NCBI GenBank assembly: GCA_031213475.1
Contig: JARUPZ010000021.1
Location: 7,881,420 to 7,945,419 of the forward strand
Origin: Nereocystis luetkeana
Taxonomy: Eukaryota; Sar; Phaeophyceae; Laminariales; Laminariaceae
Reading direction: 5' to 3'
DNA length: 64,000 nt
Both the position numbers and the translations under genes were made by a program. Numbering within the stretch: position 1 is the stretch's first letter; each line of letters opens with the position of its first letter. This document shows, piece after piece, positions 59,809 through 64,000 of this stretch. Under the pieces are notes generated by a model. The model saw only the letters and a list, made by a program, of their open reading frames with translations, had not been told where the DNA came from and made no database searches.

Positions 59809-60248
59809 GAGAATGCGGACGACGATTGCTAAGTGACAGGTACGATATATTTCATTAGCTCGTGGGATGCTGGTCCCGCTGTATTCAAGACCCGGTACTT
59901 TGCCGGCGTTTTCCCGACGTAGTATTGTTGCTCTAACGTTTTGTGTAGACCTTTTTCGTTAAAACAGTCGATTGCCTCTGGCCTCAAATTCGTAATATGT
60001 TATAGGAGCGGTGGGGTATAGTGGAAGTTTCAACAAAACGAAGGTCGGCAACTTGTCAAACAGCGGGAAAGAAAACGAGAAACCTCGGAATCCCAGATAT
60101 AACGCGTGGACGAGGGCATAAAAGCCGTAGTAAGAAACAGGAATAGACCAGGACGCGTGCTACGATAAAGGTAGGGATTATTTGAATGACGGGGTTCCTT
60201 ACCCCCAAAATCGGTAGAATATCATAATTTGTGGTGTACGTATCGTTG

Positions 60249-60340
60249 TGTTTAGCACTTCAGCTTCCTGCCGGGGACAAACGCTTCGAGTTTTGAGGTG
60301 GTTTGTTGGCTAAAAGGGGGACTGCAGTGGTATAAGGGAG
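60249..60340. mobile_element. Palindromic MITE, strongly diverged copy 3
   Basis: GGGGACAAACGCTTCGAG, then GGTTTGTTGGC and GGGGGACTGCAGTGG-TA-AAGGG align with the 52.4-kb MITE. It is absent from the corresponding part of duplicated block copy 1, as far as I can align it. Confidence 0.4.
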
Positions 60341-60500
60341 GCGTTCTACGATAGAGGTCCACCGCGAATTTTTTTATGGTTCCTCACCTGGGGAGCTTCA
60401 TCCCTCACTCGAAACCAGACTTCAGCAAAAATCCAGCTTCATCCCGACTAATAATTTCATGGTCCGAGTATACAATAATGATTATTTTCGCACGCGTCAG
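60340..60500 (+). repeat. Dispersed repeat R2, copy 2
   Basis: It aligns with 17610-17770 (GGTTCCTCAC, GAGCTT, AGACTTCAGC, CCGAGTATAC). Its first part (CTACGATAGAGGT) also resembles CTACGATAAAGGT at 60160 and CTACGACAGAGGC at 29668. Confidence 0.5.
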
Positions 60501-61490
60501 GGGTTAGGGCCATGAGATTGCTCATGGTGTGTACCAGTTCCACGTTCCTACTCAGGTTTTGGAGTACATGTGAACAGTTCTTGTGAGCAGATTCCAAAGC
60601 CTAAAGGGTGCACCAATTCTACTGCAGCATGCTAAATGTGCTTAAGATCAAATTAGGTCAGTAACGGTAACTAGCAACGGTGACAGCGTTTGAATCACCT
60701 AATGCGCATCGTCGAGTGACAGGATAGTAGAATCGTCCAAGGCCGGAGTTCGGCAGCTGCTTCAAATGTAGTAGTTGCAGCGACAGGTCGTGCAGAACCT
60801 GTTGATTTACATGGGAATCAATACAAGAGTCACTGGAGGGTATGCCCATATCCACGTCCTGACCTTCGACGCACACTGGTGTCTGAGCCCGAAGCAGCAT
60901 ATGGCAACGAAGCCTTGCATCGCCCAAAGAGCGGTCATTTCACCGTGCACAACCAACCAATTATCGCAGACGTCGGCGCTCTATCACTCAACATCTGGTA
61001 AGCACCCGAGGCACATCACCTCATTTAACGTCATCTTCACATATCACACCCCCAGACATTCTGGACAACCGACCCCCAACACCCAAAACAAATACGTAGC
61101 TAGACCGAAGGCGGGCCATGATACCTGCGTGGCTTGGTTTGTGCTTTAAAAAGCCGCTTGGTGCGCGTAAGAACCACCAAACACGAAAAAAAGAGGCAAG
61201 CACTGGCCACCTAGCAGAAGATCCAATTCAATAAAGACTTGACCAAACTCTCTGGGAGCGGAACCTGATGCTCCGTACTGGTACGTAACAAGCTGTGGAA
61301 TGGGCACGGCAAATGGTTGATCGAGGTGTGTGGTACTCAAACGAGACGGTTTCTTGACCAACACGTCACTGCGAACAAACCAAGAACGGGCTGGACGACT
61401 AATTCAACGCATCTACTCGAATAGTATGGCGAGTGCTTCCCTGTAGATTGCAGGTTCCGACTCACCCCCTACGCCGCGGCCGTGATCGTT
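60501..61490. other. Non-coding, nothing recognised
   Basis: A 124-codon + ORF (60775-61149) and an 89-codon minus ORF (60658-60927) overlap. Neither has a recognisable domain. Confidence 0.4.
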
Positions 61491-61892
61491 CATCGCTACA
61501 ACCTTTATTGACCAGGGTGCACTTGGATCCACCGAGCCCCTTTCATCTCATGGGTGGGCCTACGTCTGCGGCACACAAAACGTTCTACGACTTCCGCACT
61601 GGCGGTGGCGACGAGTACCCAAACGAAGGGCGTGGATGAAAAGGGACACACGGTCAAACGTTGGCGGGCAAAGCTCCCGGCTGGCCAAGGGTTACGTGGC
61701 GCATGGTGACGTTGCACGTGGGGTCTACCTGTTGTTCCCGAGCGCAATCGGGGTGCGATTAGCGCACTGCGGAATCACGAATATTCGGCAGGTGCGCCTC
61801 CTTCTCCTTAATAACGCCACACACCAACCTCCAGTGAAAACATTCAGCCGTCTGGAAAAAAATGATAAGGAGGCATTTGTGTCTGGAGGTAG

Positions 61893-61920
61893 GGGAGGGG
61901 GGGGGGGGGGGGTTGGGGGG
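61893..61920. repeat. Poly-G run
   Basis: A G-rich run of about 27 bases broken by two non-G positions. Quadruplex formation is possible. Confidence 0.7.
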
Positions 61921-62309
61921 TATTATGGTGGGCAATAACAGCTGTCGTTGAGATTGGCGTGCCGACAATTCATGCAGCCCCCAGGGGATGGGTTTTCTAT
62001 TGGGAAGGGGGTTCTTGTACATTAGTATCGTGACGCACCTCGACAGCTAAGGGAATATCGTTGTTTGGCGGGCTGGTTTGGGAACGTTTAGTGCCGACAA
62101 TGGTGGTGCGAACCCCGTCAGGCCGCATCGTGGGATGGTCCTATTTAGGGGGGGGGGTGACCCCACTTCTTGCGGAACGCGTGTCTCAGAACACGCCGAC
62201 GGCGTTTAAGGGGGGTTATCGTTGTCTGAGTTTGAGTTTAGAACGAGGATTGGTTTTGCCAGGTTCGATCTTGGGGCGAGTGTATTATAGGAGGTTAGAG
62301 AGATGGTCG

Positions 62310-62900
62310 CTATCGAGAGAGAAATCGTGCTTTTTGCGACTGAGGGTTGGGGAGAGTACCTCAACCAGGACGTACATTGGAGTGTGTCACCTAAGCCTTG
62401 GACGTCGTGTAGCTCACGAGATGTTTGAGGTTTCCCACATACCGTTGGCAAAGCAGCATGACGGTTGCCTCATTGAACCGAATCAGATGTCGTTGGTTTC
62501 GTTTTGTTCATGGGTACTAGGGGTTTTATGTTTGGTTGATCTGGATGGAACGGGGAGGTATTAGGGGAATTGGAGGTGCGGTTGGGAATTACCCATGTAT
62601 GTGTCGACTACGTCACTGCGCTCGAGGGATATGCCGATCGTCGTCTCAGCCTTCGACGGCCTGTTGCTCACGGGATGTTTGAGGTTTTCCACATACCGTC
62701 GGCAGAGCAGCATGACCGTTTCCTCATCAACCCGTTTCACATATCATTGTTTTCGTTTTTTTTCCTGGGTATTAAGGGGTGTTTGATTGGATTGAACGGG
62801 TAAGTTTTAAGGGAGTTGGAGGTGCGGGTGGGATTTACCCATGTGTCGACTAAGTCACTGCGCCCGATGGGTGTGCCGATTTGCCTTGATGAGTCGGGTC
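62310..62900. repeat. Tandem repeat, about 250-bp unit
   Basis: Landmarks recur: CTCACG(A/G)GATGTTTGAGG at 62413 and 62667; TGGAGGTGCGG at 62571 and 62817; TTACCCATG near 62590 and 62836. About 2.3 units. The short ORFs in both units align (VAHxMFEVxHIPxAxQHD), which follows from the repeat. The unit sequence differs from the 255-bp satellite next to it. Confidence 0.65.
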
Positions 62901-62929
62901 GCACACTCTGTTCAGAGCTTTGCTGAACA

Positions 62930-63400
62930 CGCCCTACATGGAAAGCAGTAACTACTGTAGTATACATGTTACCTATTATTCAGATGCAATTGTGTGTGTT
63001 TTTTGCACGCTCCATTGGCGGCTATTTAGCAGGTTGGCTACTTTAACATTTGTTTTTTTGTTTCTTAGCGGAGCCGTGATATTTATTATGATGCCAAGAG
63101 CGGGGTACACAACAACAGGCGATCATCAGGCAGTACGATATATGGGCGAAAACAATAGTAGAGCACACACAGTAGAGCACACAAAAGGGGTGCGTCCGGC
63201 AGTACGGCATTAAATTTCCGTGAAAACAGTGTTAGAGACTTTGTTTGGAGGTGCGGCCAACATGCTCGAGGTTTGCTGGACTTTATTTCCCATCCCGTAT
63301 TCAGTATTCACATACGTTGGGAGATCTAGACTGGAGTAAATACCGGCTGAGGTTCGTTACTGGGACTTCGGCTGTACTCGCCTCATCAACGATCTAAGAT
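62930..63400. other. Non-coding, nothing recognised
   Basis: AT-rich spacer between two tandem repeats. AGTAGAGCACACA repeats twice near 63160-63185. Confidence 0.4.
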
Positions 63401-63409
63401 GTAGGTTGG

Positions 63410-63955
63410 GGTCGTTGTTTCAGCCACGGGCAGCTATTTATGAGAGGTATTTTTCTATGCCCCGTTTTACCTAGCATTTGAAGTTTTTTTCCGGGACGTC
63501 TGTCGTGTCTCGCACCGAGGAGGAAGGCTGCATGAACTACTGCGATGGTTGACACTGGTCTACGTGGAGATGGAGTTGTGTTGCGTGGCGAGCGTTCCTC
63601 GGAAAGGGAGTTATGTCCGTAATGCCCCATCGACTGGGCGGCCCGCCTGCCCAGTTTTAGTAGTTGGTGGTGGGGTTCGATGTTTTAACCACGGGCAGCT
63701 AGATATGATGGTTGTTTTTTTGCGCCGATTTACCTGGCATTAAGAGTTATTTTATCGAAACCTCTGTTGCGCCTCACACCGATTAGGTCGGCTGTTTGAG
63801 ACACAGGAGTGGTTAATGCTGGTCTATATTTCAAGATGGAGTTTAATATTGTGAGACGAGTGCTTCTCAGAAAGGGGATCCTGTCCCAAGATGCCGCATC
63901 GACTGGGTGGTTGTCCTGCCGGGGTCAGGAGTTGAAAATGTAATGATAAGGGACT
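63410..63955. repeat. Satellite-like tandem repeat, about 265-bp unit, locus 2
   Basis: CCACGGGCAGCTA at 63424 and 63689 starts two units with the same order of blocks as 30.93-31.61 kb: GTCTCGCACCGA, GCGATGGTTGACACTGGTCT, GACGAG/GGCGAGCG, CATCGACTGGG. The second unit is older or worn. Confidence 0.7.
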
Positions 63956-64000
63956 CGTGTGTACCAACCAATATTCATGGAGTCGGATACTAAATTGTTA

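Larger units (their letters stand above)
54411..61600 (+). other. Duplicated block, copy 2 (contains exons 5-9 of the main gene)
   Basis: The counterpart of 26836-30020. Alignment covers intron 4 from 54411, exons 5 and 6, the intron after exon 6, the terminal exon with about 50 bases upstream, and downstream landmarks near 60140 and 61497. This copy is longer because it has one additional B-A exon pair (56.8 and 58.1 kb) and later repeats. Confidence 0.7.

Overview
The window looks like nuclear DNA of a eukaryote with long introns and a heavy load of decayed repeats. The best guess is a stramenopile, probably a brown alga. The reasons are an APE-type LINE whose protein matches what I remember of brown-algal LINEs, secreted cysteine-rich CGGxGC...APCI modules that I associate with stramenopiles, introns of 0.4-4.5 kb, and many poly-G/poly-C runs. 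The species assignment is inference. There are no bacterial operons, rRNA genes or CRISPR arrays, and no tRNA that looks functional.

The main gene is on the + strand from 47.94 to 59.81 kb. It has nine exons: a signal-peptide exon, then eight short exons that alternate between two types (A and B) and end in a stop. All splice phases agree, the exon sum is 849 bases (282 codons plus stop), no exon has an internal stop, and the cysteine spacing is identical in all four A+B modules. It predicts a small secreted protein with 40 cysteines. A decayed partial copy of this locus, with its introns, lies at 26.8-30.0 kb. It matches 54.4-61.6 kb but has lost one module and carries a stop.

Region by region: 0-5 kb has an edge exon, minisatellites and a possible collagen-like relic. 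5.5-6.3 kb is a tandem terminal-inverted-repeat (TIR) element. 6.4-10.6 kb is a nearly full-length but broken LINE with APE endonuclease and reverse transcriptase. 10.6-20 kb is mostly non-coding, with a TA-flanked MITE, TIR-element relics and a decayed coding stretch. 20.8-24.3 kb has LINE fragments and a 30-bp minisatellite. 24.9-25.7 kb is an unidentified ORF-rich patch. 26.8-30 kb is the duplicated cysteine-gene block. 30.9-31.6 kb is a 255-bp satellite that recurs at 63.4 kb. 33-34.7 kb is another decayed coding stretch with a CCCH-like finger. 34.9-46.5 kb is a mosaic of TIR elements, MITEs, tRNA-like SINE relics and minisatellites. 47.9-59.8 kb is the main gene. 60-64 kb is repeats.

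Across the whole window the short palindrome TACC-W-GGTA (W = A or T) occurs at least 16 times, against about 0.5 expected by chance. In one pair of direct-repeat copies it behaves like an insertion. This motif and the four-module secreted gene are the two observations most worth following up.
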